The notes beneath the pieces are model-generated. The model was given only the letters and a program-made list of their open reading frames with translations, did not search any database and had not been told where the DNA came from. A program made the position numbers and the translations under genes. Positions 9,732-22,115 of a stretch of DNA of 64,000 nucleotides are shown here, piece after piece (the stretch's first letter is position 1; each line of letters opens with the position of its first letter). Source of the stretch: Fistulifera solaris (lineage: Eukaryota; Bacillariophyta; Bacillariophyceae; Naviculales; Stauroneidaceae); assembly GCA_030295235.1 (NCBI GenBank), contig AP026137.1, forward strand, positions 992,001 to 1,056,000, written 5' to 3'.

Positions 9732-12409
9732 CTATTCTAGTCTCGAAGATACGGAAAGTGGACTTGACATACCGCACTGCGAAGCAGAGCATCGAAAGGA
9801 TAAATTTTCACTGCCATGACCAGGTCTTGCGTAATCTTTAGCTTTGCTTGGCGAAAACAACTCTCGACCTTGATGAATCACTTCATCGGTTCCGCCAGAG
9901 AATCTTGAAAGAGACGCCTTAAGCGCCTTTTCATACAAATTTAACAGATCCGTCCTTTCGTCAATCGCTCTAGAAAGAAGAGCTTTCCTGTTATTTAATA
10001 TCGACTGTTCAGACTTAAGTTGTTCGAGGGCAGCAACTATGTCATCGCTGTTTCGCTGGTGCAGCGCATACAAAATGTTTTCTTTCCATTGAGGACAGCG
10101 TCGGTCCAGCGTTGAAGATCTTCTGGTGTCTTTCTTCGTGCTCTCTATCAATGACTGAGCAATGTTTTGACCTCGCTGACTCAGCATCGACAATTCAACG
10201 GCATCACCGTGATTCACGCAACTATGTTCGTCTTGGGCATCATTTGACCCGTCAATCATTTCAAATAGATCATCCAATTTGGAACAGTCGTCAATGTCTT
10301 CGGAATTGTCGATAAGATCGGTTAGACATTGACTGAACTTGCCGGTGAGCATCGATATCCACATGCTATTTTCTGCTTCTCCGTCCTTCGTTGGTGACCG
10401 CATATGTTCGCGTCCATTCACACACTCCACGCGGGAATAAGGAATGGCATCCCTTTCTCGGTAAGCCTCTTCCTCTGAAGCAAAGCTTTTGTCGACGCAC
10501 CATCCTTTTCGTCCTCTCCGTCGCTAGTGGGCAGGTCCTCATCCTTCAAGTCGACCTCGGTCTCATCAGCTATATCATCTAACGAGCTCTCAATTTCACG
10601 TCCCTTTGTGGTCTTAGTGACACCCCCAAGCAGCTGCGTCAGAGTGGATTGAGCGACAACAGGAGCGCGTGCAAAAACAGTGACTTGCGCCTTTCTGCTT
10701 CTTTCCGGTCCTACCGGATCTCGTGGCTTTATCGAGTCCATCACTTCCCCGAGCTCGCCAGCATCTGGAAGAAACCTTGGACGGTTAGCACATTCCTTAC
10801 TATTAACACGAGAAGCTTCTCTCTTCTTCCATATGTCACGTCGATGTTTCTTCAGCAGTCTTCGAACGGAGTCTGTCTGTTCCTCACAATAATCGGCAAT
10901 CTTTTCCAGTTTCTGAAGTCTCTTGATCAAATTCCTTTCCACTGCCGCGTCAGAATGCTTTTCGCTGAGAGAAGCTTTAGATTGATCAATGGATAGCGAG
11001 CACGGACAGTTCACGCAAAGCTGGCACGGTGTTTTTCGTTTCCTTGAATTCTTTTCGGGCGGGGATTGGATAGCGGCTCTCGAAAAATCAGCGTCCTTCT
11101 CCGCAGCCTCCGTCTTTGCCGTTTTGCGCGCTTTTCGTGCTCTCGCTGGCGCCATCTTATCTTCCGAAGATGATGAAGCCGTTTCACTAACGACAGAAGT
11201 CGCAACATTGCAATCCCGGTCCCGGTTCGTCTTATCCGGTAATGTCGGTACATCACAAGGGAGATCTCTCAGTCCTCTCTCGTTCAAAGTACTCTCGCAG
11301 CAAAGAGCTGACAATAGTTTACGATCGTCTGTCGGGTCAACCATCTCATTAGAAGCTGTGTTGTCTATGGGAGCTGCACTATCTGTGAGCGCAGCATCGT
11401 TTATCACCGTTACAACTGAATCAATCTTATCAGCCAACGGCGGCATCAGCGACGAGTTCTCGATCGAATCTCGATTCGCCATAGCCACGACAGTAGGACT
11501 GGTCTCTTTATTGAGTAAAGAAGTCAAACGACGGGTAATCTTCGTGCGACATAGCTGTGAGAATGGTATTGGGAACTTTTTTTGTACTTGAGCAATGAAT
11601 TGTTTTTTGGTGGACGATTCTATATCTGTGGCGAGAAAAACAGTGTCAATGGCGGCGTGCAAGGCTTCTTCTGTCGGTTCAAGCTGTTGTAAAACAAATT
11701 GTCTCAGTTTCGCCAGCTTGACTCGTTTCCAAGCATCCCCTGTCTGAACTTGGAGGTCTTGTTGCACCTGCTTGAAATCAAAGGTTATCGGATCCAGGTT
11801 GCGTGCAATTCCAACGGCCAACTGCATAATATCATTCTCTAAAAGGTCGTGGTTGACTCCACTGTCGCGGTCAAAAGTATTCTCCTTCGTTTGACAGGCA
11901 GAATCGACGTTAGAAGCCGAAACTGATATCGATTTGGCTGATTCCCCTTCCTTCGTTTCTGTTGTGTTCGATGGTGATTCGCTCGCTGTCGTCTTAATAG
12001 CGGGAGTAGCCACCGATAAATCATTCGCAGCGACATTTTTCTGATTTTCCTTACTAAAACTTTCCTTTGGTTGCTCAATTTTCCGCGTATCTGCGGCAAA
12101 AATCGGTTTTGTGTCGAGTATATCGGAATCATCGAAAACATCGTCGTCGGCACTACTAAAAGAAGGAATCGGAACGGAGGATCGCTTTCGTTTCTTCGAC
12201 TTCTTTTTGAGCAGTGGACTTTCGTCCGATTCACTATCAAAGATTCGTTTCAAGTTCTCACGTTCCGCTTGAAAGGATGGTATAGGAATCGACGGTCGTT
12301 TCAAATTGTGTTTCGTTTCGTTCTCATCCACGACACTGAGTTCCTTCTTTTTCGGTGGTCGCCGTGAAAGGCTCAACGATGGGAGAATATCGACAGCATT
12401 CGACTTCAT
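9732..12409 (-). CDS. Large charged nuclear protein of unknown function, one frameshift
   Basis: Start ATG at 12407-12409. The N-terminal third is low complexity with clear nuclear-localisation-type clusters (RRPPKKKE, KKKSKKRKR) and two PSIPIPSF/SVPIPSF repeats. A helical segment of ~100 residues (TFDFKQVQQDLQ ... KKFPIPFSQL) could be a small DEK-C-like or winged helix module, a weak guess. A Cys cluster (CQLCVNCPC), a coiled coil and an acidic stretch (DLKDEDLPTSDGEDE) follow. The frame ends at 10418, but the neighbouring frame continues without a break to 9732 as a helical, acidic C-terminus. One base added at the AAAGGG stretch (10451-10456) fuses them (...AIPYSRVECVNGREHM). I do not recognise a family. 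Confidence 0.6.
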
Positions 12410-12863
12410 TCCTTAACACGCAATTGAATGCTTCCTTAGTCTTCTTCATCAAATACAATGGTAGGAACTTCGTTCCTGTATTGAAGGCGTCGTTTCTTGC
12501 ACACGCAAGCCAAACTCACATCTGTCTAGACACTACACTATCATGTAGAGTCGAAACTGAACGGAATTTTGATGTAGAATAAAGTTATATATGAAACAAG
12601 AACTTTGAGCAAATATACCGTTGCGGTACTGGTTGTTAGGGACTTGACGCTGTTCACGTTTTTCCCACCAACATCGCGCAAAACAAAACCACCGCATTTC
12701 ACAACAGGTCACCGTCATTTTGCGTTCATTGAAGGAATCTTCACTATCGGAGCTTACCTGGTATATTTGCAACTCCTTTGCCTTGTGATCATCAACAGAG
12801 AGCGAAAGACGTCAGCCTTGTTTTGTGCCTTCTGGTGAAAGACTTTGCAACAACGCCGGCAAA
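12410..12863. other. Divergent promoter region
   Basis: A 454-bp spacer between two genes transcribed away from each other; it must hold both promoters. No repeat or RNA gene seen. Confidence 0.4.
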
Positions 12864-14150
12864 ATGAAGACAATACATCGACATCGACAAAAACGTCGTT
12901 TCCTTTCTACAGAAACTGCCGCTTTTCTTTGCTTGCTTCTTGTGAACAGCGTTCATGTCACTAAATCGTTTTTGTACCCACAATCAACACGCTATCAATC
13001 TACTGATTCGGCGGGTAGGCAGAGATTCTCTGACAATCAACGAGAAATGAAGAATCATCATGATTGCGCTTTTGTAAGAGCGGAGAGGTCGCCAAGGGAG
13101 GATGCAGCGACCCAGAATGAACAAATAGTCGCTTTGAATCATATGACAAGACGATCCATGATAATAGGCTCATTCATCACGGCAGGAGCTATTCTTTCTG
13201 TCGGCACAGAGGCTGGTGCACAAGAACCCACGGACTCGTCCACACTTTTATCATCCATTTCCACAGCAGCTAGCGTCGACTGGTCGGCCATCTTGGCCAA
13301 GGCTGGTAAGAAAGCTTTGGGTGGAGGCACTGCGGGGGCTTCGGCGTCGGTAGTACAGGTTCTATCTCTCATGTGGCTGCGTACGACCATGAATTATCAA
13401 TATCGATACGGTGGGAGTCTCCCCAACGCCTTGTCAACGCTCTGGTCCGAAGGTGGAATACCTCGATTCTATCAAGGTTTGCCTTTTGCTCTCGTACAAG
13501 GACCTTTGACTCGATTCGGTGATACTGCAGCAAACGTGGGTATCATTGCTTTGCTCGAATCACTGCCGCAAACTAAAGAACTTCCGCTCCCGGTCAAGAC
13601 GGCTTGCGGAAGTATCACGGCCGGTCTTTGGCGTATCTTTCTCATGCCCGTGGATGCCAGTAAAACCTCTTTGCAAGTGGAAGGCGCCGATGGATTGAAG
13701 CGGCTGTGGGAAAGTGTGCGTGAAAGTGGACCGGCGCCACTCTATCGTGGGGCACTGGCACAAGCTGCCGCGACGACGGCCGGTCATTTTCCGTGGTTCT
13801 TGACCTTTAACTTTCTCAATGAACAACTTCCCGCTGTCTCTTCTTCCGACGATCTGCTTCTCTCTCTGGCCAGGAGCGCGTTTGTGGGGATGTCTGCATC
13901 ATGTGTCTCAGATTGTGTCTCCAATAGTCTTCGTGTGATCAAAACGACCAAACAAACAGCACAACTAGGCAACGATACCACTATCAAACAGAAAGAACTA
14001 TCGTATCCAGAAGTGGTGCAGATCATCATTGAAAAAGACGGCATCATTGCTCTTTTTGGTCGTGGCTTACAAACTCGGTTACTAACAAACGCCATCCAAG
14101 GAGCGGCGTTCAGCGTGCTCTGGAAGTACTTTCAGCAAGTTGGGTCGTAG
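12864..14150 (+). CDS. Mitochondrial-carrier-family (SLC25) protein with plastid-type presequence
   Basis: 428 residues from ATG 12864. The C-terminal ~290 residues show three tandem carrier repeats with family hallmarks: GGIPRFYQGL, the signature P-V-D-A-S-K (LMPVDASKTSL), GPAPLYRGALAQA and DGIIALFGRGLQTR. The first and third PX(D/E)XX(K/R) motifs are degenerate (SLMWLRT, SDCVSNSLRV), so substrate cannot be inferred. The N-terminus has a hydrophobic signal (FLCLLLVNSVHV) followed by TKSFLYP, similar to the signal-peptide plus Phe motif of diatom plastid proteins. A second hydrophobic stretch near SMIIGSFITAGA comes before the carrier domain. This suggests a plastid-envelope member. Uninterrupted. 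Confidence 0.87.
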   Translation: MKTIHRHRQKRRFLSTETAAFLCLLLVNSVHVTKSFLYPQSTRYQSTDSAGRQRFSDNQREMKNHHDCAFVRAERSPREDAATQNEQIVALNHMTRRSMIIGSFITAGAILSVGTEAGAQEPTDSSTLLSSISTAASVDWSAILAKAGKKALGGGTAGASASVVQVLSLMWLRTTMNYQYRYGGSLPNALSTLWSEGGIPRFYQGLPFALVQGPLTRFGDTAANVGIIALLESLPQTKELPLPVKTACGSITAGLWRIFLMPVDASKTSLQVEGADGLKRLWESVRESGPAPLYRGALAQAAATTAGHFPWFLTFNFLNEQLPAVSSSDDLLLSLARSAFVGMSASCVSDCVSNSLRVIKTTKQTAQLGNDTTIKQKELSYPEVVQIIIEKDGIIALFGRGLQTRLLTNAIQGAAFSVLWKYFQQVGS

Positions 14151-14274
14151 TGCAGTCAAAAGAGAATAACCACTCTTTCGATTCTTTCATGACTCACAGC
14201 AATGTTGTGTTCTTTTATAAGCTTTAATATTAACTTAATAATTGTAGCATTTTCTTCTCCTTCCTATTCTATAC

Positions 14275-15843
14275 TCATGTCGAATCTTTGTCGTCACTAC
14301 TTGCTTGAACCACTTCCGAAAAGCTTGATCTTCGAATTTTGATCAAACTCAGTTGCCCAAACTCATCCACAATAGTGTCCTCAATAACATCATTCGACTG
14401 GAGCTTTTGAAAAGGTCAAAGCCTTCAATGATGTATCCGAATGGCGCAAATTCGCCGTCCAGTAAATCGCGTTTGTTTTCAAGCACACTTGTCTCTTGCA
14501 AAGCAAAAAATTCAGAAGACGCCCCATTCAATAACCGGTCTGGATGATTCATAGCTACCAACCCAGGTGTCCGAAAGCTAAGCAAGGGTTTACTTTGATC
14601 AGCGGACTCTAAAGATACATCGGGAAGACTGGACAAGCCTTGTGAATAGGTCAACACAGGCACGCCACTTTGTTCTTCCCGAATGATTTCCAAAGGCAGA
14701 TGACGCGGTTTACCGGTAAGCGGATCATAAAAGCCTTCTTGGAATTGCCCTAGTATGGGCAAGCTGGCTACTTCAAACTCCGATCCGCGGACCAATTTCT
14801 TTCGAATCGTCTTGACCGGCAATCCGGTGTAGAAGTTACGTATAGATAGATCGACGAAATTCCCGGCCGTAATCGGAGCCGTATAGCCGTCCGCCAGGAT
14901 GGTGATATTGCCAAGAATGTTGCGATTCCGTCGCATCACGAACGTGACACGAGCACGTCCTTGTAAACGAGGAAGATAGGAAAACATTCCCTGTGTCGGA
15001 ACTTCATACGGGAACTTGGGAACCAACAACTCTCCTACTTCACTCCAAAGATAACAAAGCTTTTCGTTGCACAAGACTAAAGGCTGTTGCATTTCGCTGC
15101 TGCGCCGCCGACACCAAGTCTACCAATTGGCTGCGAAGCTCTTCGACACGGCGCTCACATGTTTCTCCCTTGAGAATCTGTAACAAGGTCGCATCCTCTG
15201 GATTAAAGGCGAAATTAAACTGACTCCGTTTCGTATCGAGTTCTCGGATTGCCAGCTCGATACTTTTGGAGGTGACATCCCACGTACGCGCATCGATCGG
15301 ATCTGCACTATTAATGGCAGACGCGTCGTCTAATATCGTCACCAGATTGTTGAATAGCGTATTTTTTACGGGTAACACTTTGAGGAGACATAATTCCACA
15401 CTTGATTGATAGTTCTTGTCGGAAAACGAAGGCGACAGTGCCGAGTTTTTGATCGAATTTCGTCGAGGTGATAGCACGTATAACGATGAAGCATCTCGAG
15501 AGGCACTCGCTCTTATTTGCATGGCTTGTAATACAGACGTTGCATCTGCCGGTAACGGCAGCATAGTTGAGGAAAGAGAGAGAATACTTCCCGCGGAAGC
15601 AATGATTCTTCGACGCTTGGCATCAAACTCGTCATTGACGGAGGCCGACAGAGAAATGGATGCCGATTTATTGTCAATTTGAAGTTGACGACGAAGAACC
15701 TCGTTGCCGAGAAGAAACGTCCAACAAGATTCTACAAAGCAAAGAAAAGCGACGAAACAACTTGCTTTTATCATCAACGGCAGAACTGATTTATAGATTG
15801 ATGAGCAAAGTAAGGATGTGATTGTTGTTTGTGTTTGCATCAT
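14275..15843 (-). CDS. CYP38/TLP40-like thylakoid lumen cyclophilin, two frameshifts
   Basis: Read from ATG 15843 (alternative ATG 15774). The presequence is hydrophobic (CFVAFLCFVESCWTFLL), then a second lumenal signal ends near PLPADATS. A helical bundle of ~150 residues precedes a cyclophilin-like domain with ITAGNFVDLSIRNFYTG, EGFYDPLTGKPRHLPLEI, GLVAMNHP and FAPFGYIIEGFDLFK. This order is typical of CYP38/TLP40, which assists photosystem II assembly and often lacks full PPIase catalytic residues. Frame breaks occur at A4 (+T4, 15061-15064; one base too many) and at A4 (+T4, 14405-14408; one too few). Correcting both gives ...LVQRKLCYLWSEVGE and a C-terminus SNDVIEDTIVDEFGQ, ending at TGA 14275-14277. 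Confidence 0.85.
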
Positions 15844-16292
15844 CAATAACCAATAACGTCAATAAAATCTTTTTTTACGATCGTGATTCGCATTTTCTTC
15901 AGTCCCGCATCAACGGAGTAAAATAGGGAGTACGCCGGTACCGGTATACTCCGTAGTAAACAGACTAAGGACACTACTGTACCAGTATTCGAGCTGTTGT
16001 CCACCCTCGCGTCGCGACATTCAAGAATATTCAAAAACTGAAATCAAATGAACATAAAAAGCAGCAACTATAATACATTTGACAGGGATCAGACCTCACC
16101 GCGCTCCATGGTGAAATGGTTTCGTCAACCTGAGAAGATGAGATAGACGCTACCGTCAAACGAATACAAAAGCAGGCTCACTGGATAAAAACATTTGCAT
16201 TCTGCTCAACAAGTGGGCCTCAAAGGATCTGTGAAGTCGGTCGATAACAGCCAAGAATGACGTGGCATGATGGTCGATGAAGCGTCCCGCAA
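15844..16292. other. Intergenic between two minus-strand genes
   Basis: Contains the 5' flank of the cyclophilin gene and the 3' flank of the OPR-like gene. No supported feature. Confidence 0.4.
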
Positions 16293-18775
16293 TCAATTCT
16301 TAAAATCGAACCGAGGTTGAACAGAAATCAGTCCTAACTTTTTGATAGACCAACGATCTAATAGCTCACGTGGAGGAGGTATGAGCACAATCCGGTGGGC
16401 CCATAAAACATTCGCTATGGCCTGAGCACTGGTTTCCTCAATATTATCCAACAGGATGGAAGAAAGATACTTGAACACTTCTTCATCTCGAATATTGAGT
16501 CGGCCCATAGAATAAAGTATATTGGCAGCTTCTTGCGTCGAAGGTTTGATGGGAACCAATCCGTCGGATTTCGTAAAACGCCGAGTCAGATCATATATTG
16601 CTTTGAATTCTTCGCTCTTGATTCGCGATAGTGCCAAAAGGACATTCGCAATCTCTTGCGTGTTCAGTTCATGAGCGAGCTCTTGCGCCCGACGGATAAG
16701 AGGACGCGTCACATCCGGGTCGGATATTTGCAACATGCCAAGTGCCCATAACGATTGAGTGACATCCCTGCTGGTAAGATCAGGCGCGTAAATACCCAAA
16801 TACTGAGACATTTCAAAAGCAGCTTGTGCAAATGGAAGCTCTTCATCGTGCTCTTGAATATCGTCTTCGTCTGAAATTCCATATCCTAGACCGCCCAACG
16901 AGCCTTTAGTAAACGCCCATCTATCCAACAGCACCAGTAGCACATCGCAATCGACTTACCGCACATCTTCCCACAGGCCCACAAGCTCTGCGCAACTTGA
17001 CGTAGCTTGACTGTTTCATCGCTCGTCCGAATACGATCGGCCATCTGAGAAGAGAGATGGTCGAACACACCCATGTCTTGTACAAAGGATGCTTTTCCAT
17101 AAGCATACAAAGCGGTTGAAATGTCCAGCACCGACATGTTGACTGTGAGCAGGTGTTCGCCTAGTACCGAAAAAAACTCGCGAAAGGATGTTTCGGCGTT
17201 CTTCTGCATCACCGGGATCGTCCCAATTCTCACTAAATGAAAAAATAGCCGTGAACGAGCCAAGTAGTCGACATGCTATCTTGGAGGAGCAGTTCATCGT
17301 TACCTCTGGCTCCAAAACGCGGTTTGCCAACGCAAGAATTGCATTCTTGTTGTAAAGCCGGACGGAATGCAGAAACCACAGAAAGTTGGAGATGTGATCA
17401 GCGCTGGTTTTCGTAACGAAATCAGGCCGTTGGAGGAGTTCCAATAGTTTTTGTTTGAATGGCATGACGAGAAGTTCGTTGGAGGGAACGGCGACTGGAG
17501 GTTGTCGCAGAGATTGCAACAGACCAACCTTCTTTTTTTGTGCGTCGTCAGTCTCCATTTTGGGAATAGCTAACACTGCATACCTCAAGACACTGCTAAC
17601 AATCCAAGGATCGACTATACCAGACAATACCGCCGGGTCGCTTTCCAAAACTTTGCCTATTCTGCGAACAATTGGAATCGTTTTGAATTTGGCCGACAAC
17701 AAAAATACATCCGATAAGAGTGCGAGTTCCCGGAGTGTCGCCTTTTCAATCAGAAATTTGGAGTTCGATTCTAATCGATTCATGATTGTAGTGCGCAAGG
17801 TATCCTCTGGATTCAGACTTAAGTCGCGTGATACTTGCCACAATAAGTAAGCTTCTGATGGACTTGTGGGGCTGTCCGCTTGACTTTCGGTTGCCTTGAA
17901 GAATTCCGCAGCCAAAGTATAGTACGCAACTCGCAGTTCTTTTGTAAATTCCTCTGATATGTCAAAACGAGCAGCCATCTTCAGTAACTTTTGAATAGCC
18001 TTTAAAATTTGCACCAGAGTGTTGCGATCCAACTGTGTTCGTACATTGTGCTTTCGCACGCGTCGTAAATAAGGTTTCAGCAACACCGTTTCCTCATGTT
18101 CGAACTCGCGGTTTAGGAAACTGAAAGAAAGAATTGTTCTTATGATCTCATTGTCATTGATACGTCCCATTGCATCCCCCTTTGCAAGTCGCTGACAAAT
18201 TGAGTTGTAAAGTTTGTCTTTTTACAACCTAGTAACATCCCCAGTCGAAGCAATTTGACCAGACGATGCGGCTTTTGGCTAGAGACGAGATGCTCACTGA
18301 AAGCTGACATTTTCTCAAACCACCGCCGCCCGTACGCCTCTAACTCCAATTCACTCATATTCCCCTCCTTCGCATACGGACTGGTCACAAGAGCCGACAA
18401 GGAAATCAATGAGCTGGTCACTCCCACCGCTGGATAAGCTTCTCGATCATTCATTATCTGTTCATCCAGTGCACGTAAATGATCCGGTATCAGGTTCATC
18501 GCTTCAAATTGCTGACCGGCTAGAAGCAACTGTGTCGTTCGTTTGAATGCAACAGCCGTAGCATTCAATTGCTGTTTTCGGCCACCGCCCCATTCTTCTT
18601 CAATACAAGCTATTGTGTTGCATTCTTGAAACACGTTACGTCGTGTTTGCTCTACTAATAGCTGAATGCGACTATTTCTTTGCGATACAAATGCGAATTG
18701 AGTCGAAAAGGCTTCAATGCGATAACAATACGGTTGTAACAAAGCTAGCAGCAGCAACAAGCCCGCGAGTGACAT
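16293..18775 (-). CDS. Plastid-targeted helical-repeat (OPR-like) protein, paralog 1
   Basis: ATG 18775 opens a signal peptide (AGLLLLLALLQ) followed by IEA-F-STQFAF, a good plastid presequence. The rest is ~38-residue helical repeats, clearest at the C-terminus: VAQSLWACGKM, VTQSLWALGML, IANVLLALSRI, AANILYSMGRL, AIANVLWAHRI followed by PPPRELLDRW. This pattern fits octotricopeptide/Tbc2-like organelle RNA-binding proteins. No RAP domain is seen. A 74-nt intron lies at 16886-16959 (GTAAGT...TCTAG). Two shifts interrupt it: C5 on the + strand at 18176-18180 (one base short), and the CCTTTCG region at ~17181-17186. The latter joins ...AEERRN to REFFSVLGEHLL. The paralog at 25146-27635 shares order, intron phase and motifs. 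Confidence 0.7.
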
Positions 18776-18966
18776 AGCAGCCGGTTATAGCATTTCCCAA
18801 CTCAAGAAAAGAACTGAATGAATTACGGTAAGCTTTCTTCTCTTTAAGAAAATCGAAAGAATGAGCTATTACCTAAAAGTGGAGCTAAAGAGGCAAAGAG
18901 GTATTGTCGTTCTTTGCGCGATGCAAAACTTTTTTATGTGTTGAACCGATTGCGGGAAATGTATCT

Positions 18967-18975
18967 TTGCACGAC
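18967..18975. repeat. Target-site duplication, left copy (TTGCACGAC)
   Basis: Nine bases directly abutting the left transposon terminus, repeated exactly at 24842-24850. Nine bases is the usual length for Mutator-like elements. Confidence 0.95.
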
Positions 18976-19105
18976 GGGAGACTTCCGTTAGGTCTCCAAC
19001 CAGGGTGAACCTCTTCCGATAGCTCTCCCGTTAGGAGAGACGTTAACTGACTACATTCAACTTTACAGTAGAGTACGCGCCATTGGATGTGGTACTAATT
19101 ACTTA
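18976..19105. repeat. MULE terminal inverted repeat, left (130 bp)
   Basis: Identical over 130 bp to the reverse complement of 24712-24841; similarity stops after TACTAATTACTTA. Within it CTCTCCCGTTAGGAGAG can fold on itself and the terminal motif CGTTAGG recurs, possibly transposase binding sites. Confidence 0.97.
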
Positions 19106-19319
19106 AAGGCCTTCCATCCATCATTAGTTCTACTTAGGTCACGCACAATAACCGCACAATCGTTCGCGTTGTGCGTTTGTTCCGTTCCGACTGCCGACAA
19201 GATGATCAGAACGCTGCATTCCTTATTGTCATAGTTGCCCTTCCGTTCCTACTGTTGCTCTTTTACAACATTAACATGTCGATCATTGAAGCGAAGGGCG
19301 ACGATCATTCGTCACGATT

Positions 19320-20920
19320 ATGCAAAAATATGGGGCACTTCCTCCAACCGGTCCGTATGATTTTGAAAAGTTTCTCTATGACAAACCGATCCCTGAGGAT
19401 GATCACGAGGAGCTTCTCCGCAGCATCGCTTTGTGTAATGCGATCGAAAGCTCTTACGAGATGTCAGCAAGCACGGAGAAAGCCCTTGCTACGTGTGCAC
19501 TTGCTGCAAAACGTTCTCACTTAAGTTCAAGGAAGAAAACGGCGAACTTCGATTGCTACGACCATCCTAGTACTAACTTCAGGCACAGTTTGTTTTGCAC
19601 TCCAACAAACGACCTCCCAAAGGACTGCCGCAGAAAATCAATGATAGTGCAGAACATTCCTGCTGTTCAAGACTTCTTCAAAACATGCTTCCAGGCACCA
19701 AACTTCGACAGTCATGCTACTCGCAAGAATCTCAACGCCGTCCTCAGGAAAGAGGGTTTCGACATCGAAGTTGGCCCGACAATGCATTCAAATCTCAAGA
19801 AACACTTCCGTGAGGTCTACCGAAAGGATTTGTTGATGTACAATGAGCTGTTGGCCCAGTATCTTCGGAAATATGTCGAGCTAAATCCAAATGCCTCCGT
19901 CAATTTAGAAACTGACCAGAACTCATGCTTTTTTCGGTCAACTGTGTTCATTGAGAATGCCGCGCACTTCTTTAGAAATGCCTGCATTCCTGCAATCTTT
20001 TAGACGGAACACACATCCGTATACCCGAACACGATGGAATTGGAGTCCCGATCATAGGGGTCGATGGAAATGGAAGTAACATTCCACTTGGTTTTGGGTT
20101 GATTCCCTCGGAAAACAAGCAAGGGATGATATATATCCTTCTCATGATGTATCAAGCTGGGTTCAATTTCGAAGAGTTTCCAGTATTCACTGACCGAGGA
20201 CACATTCGCCGCTGTCCGAGCGTTGGCAGAACATTATGGACTGGTTGTTTCCGTGAAGTATTGCTTGATTCATATTCTTCAAACATTTACCATCTATTCA
20301 ATATCAATCAACGATCGGCGAGAGGGCAGAGCGGTCGCTTGGTTTATGCAGCGAGATGCAAAGCTCCAGATGTTAACGCCTTCTTGGATGCTGCGAAGAA
20401 GCTTGTCAAAGCGCTTCCACAAATTGAAGAAAACGAAACTCTTAGTACCGGTGCGCGAATTGTTATCTATGTTCTTGGGACAATTCATCCTACTCATTGG
20501 ACTGTGTTTGGAAATACACCGAGTCAACATGAATCTATGTGGGAGCCCCTATATTTTACCTATCTAGCTGAAGTGAATGGCTTCACAGAGATAAGTGGAG
20601 ACGTCGGCGAATGGAGGTGGTTGCTCAACGATCACGTGCCAGTTGGAAACAAGTTCCCTTTATATGGTTTCTGTTCAACAAATCATGTCGAATCGGCCCA
20701 GCAGTGGCTTCTACATCATGAAGTGAGGACTAATACCCCTCCACTAGCCATTTCTAACTTTTTGATGGCGGCTGCCGAATCTCTTCGACAATTTCGAGAT
20801 GAAATAACAACCAAATCTGCTAGGTTCCTCACCATATACTTTCGAAGCTTGCAAGATACAGGCAATGAAGATCTAGATTTTGTAATAGAGGATGCTGAAG
20901 GATGCCCGATGGCAGTTTGA
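19320..20920 (+). CDS. MULE-superfamily transposase, three frameshifts
   Basis: ATG 19320 begins a ~230-residue helical N-terminus. The catalytic core follows in shifted frames: LDGTHIRIPEHDG (first Asp), GVDGNGSNIPLGFGLIPSEN, FTDRG (second Asp), FAAVRALAEHYG, and the MULE C-x2-H motif in CLIHIL followed by QN-IYHLFN. Later come MWEPLYFTYL and CSTNHVESAQQW, equivalent to the T-S/T-N-x2-E-S motif of MULE transposases. Shifts are at T4 19998-20001 (one short), GG 20198-20199 (one short) and AAA 20281-20283 (one short); each correction restores the motif. The third acidic residue is not confidently assigned. The region after 20892 may add a further C-terminal part through another shift. Confidence 0.88.
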
Positions 20921-21508
20921 AATTCAAATTGTGCGGCTGAAAAGCACAAGAAGACGGAGTATGTTACTTATGAACCCACGAGCACTCCGTCCCTGTACTG
21001 CTCCTGCAGTAGAACAGCGATGCGGAAATCTACTGCGGCCACATCAACCTTGTTTCACGCATTACAAGATCCTCAACTTGGCCCTCAATCCCACCCTCTG
21101 TGTTTTCGCGAATTCTCACGAAGAGTTTGGAAAAGTTCCGACAAGTGGTGATCGTCAGCTTCCTTACAGAGTTTCTTAACAACTATCCGCTGACTTGACG
21201 TCCCGGGATTTGGGGATATCAAGCTTGCTTATCAATCAGAAAACATTTATCCATCACCAACTTACACTGACAAGCTTAACTCGGGGGAACAGAATAATCA
21301 GTAATGGTGAACCGGGACCACGTAAGTCAAAGAAAAAGAAGCAATCGGCGCTGGAATCAGCACGAATGACAAAGGAGTATGAGCCAAGTTCAAAGAACAA
21401 GCTCAGTCGAAATAACGATGCAATAGCAGAAGCGATTGCCGCCCGATGGTCTGTTTGATTTTGGGACCAAACCAAAGGCGGAACACATGCAACAGCTAGA
21501 ATCAACTC

Positions 21509-22021
21509 TTGGACGCCAGCGTAGAGACGGCAAGCCCTTACCTCGGCACTGCTTTCACTGCAGATCACCCGAATCACACAATTCGACAGTGTCTGGACTA
21601 CCTCAAAGATGATCGAAGGTACATGGATCCTGCATTACTTGAAACTGGCGCAATTCTGGTCAACCATTTCCCAACATGCGTCATTGACATGGATGCAGGA
21701 ATTACTTCTGAAGATTTGGACAACGATGATACCTCCGGAGGACATGGCCTTCACAATATTGACAAGATTGGCTTAGTAGAAGACTCTGATGCAGCCAATG
21801 CCATTGTCCAGTCACGGATTTTAAAGCTTACTGGAGAAGACGCTGCAGAAATTCACGCTGAAGACGACAACGAAAATAACTATCTTCTGGATATGGACCT
21901 TGCTCCGTCAGGTAGTAACCGAGATATTGTAGTAATTATTCGTGACAAGGATTACACGGAAAGAAGAAGTCACGAACAAGAATTGACCATGGTTGATGAT
22001 GTCGAGGGTAGGCATCCATGA
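21509..22021 (+). CDS. Acidic open frame within the MULE, unknown
   Basis: About 170 codons inside the transposon with an acidic, Asp/Glu-rich composition (EDAAEIHAEDDNENN, MDLAPSGSNRD). No convincing ATG opens it. It could be the disordered C-terminal part of the transposase or the first part of the Ulp1-containing protein, joined through frameshifts or introns I cannot place. No recognised domain. Confidence 0.4.
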   Translation: MDASVETASPYLGTAFTADHPNHTIRQCLDYLKDDRRYMDPALLETGAILVNHFPTCVIDMDAGITSEDLDNDDTSGGHGLHNIDKIGLVEDSDAANAIVQSRILKLTGEDAAEIHAEDDNENNYLLDMDLAPSGSNRDIVVIIRDKDYTERRSHEQELTMVDDVEGRHP

Positions 22022-22115
22022 CGATTCCCGTCTGAACAGTGCACACTCGGGTCATCTGTCGACAATTCTAGAGGATGAAGATGTGGAACCAAGCACCGCA
22101 CATAATGCTTTTGCC

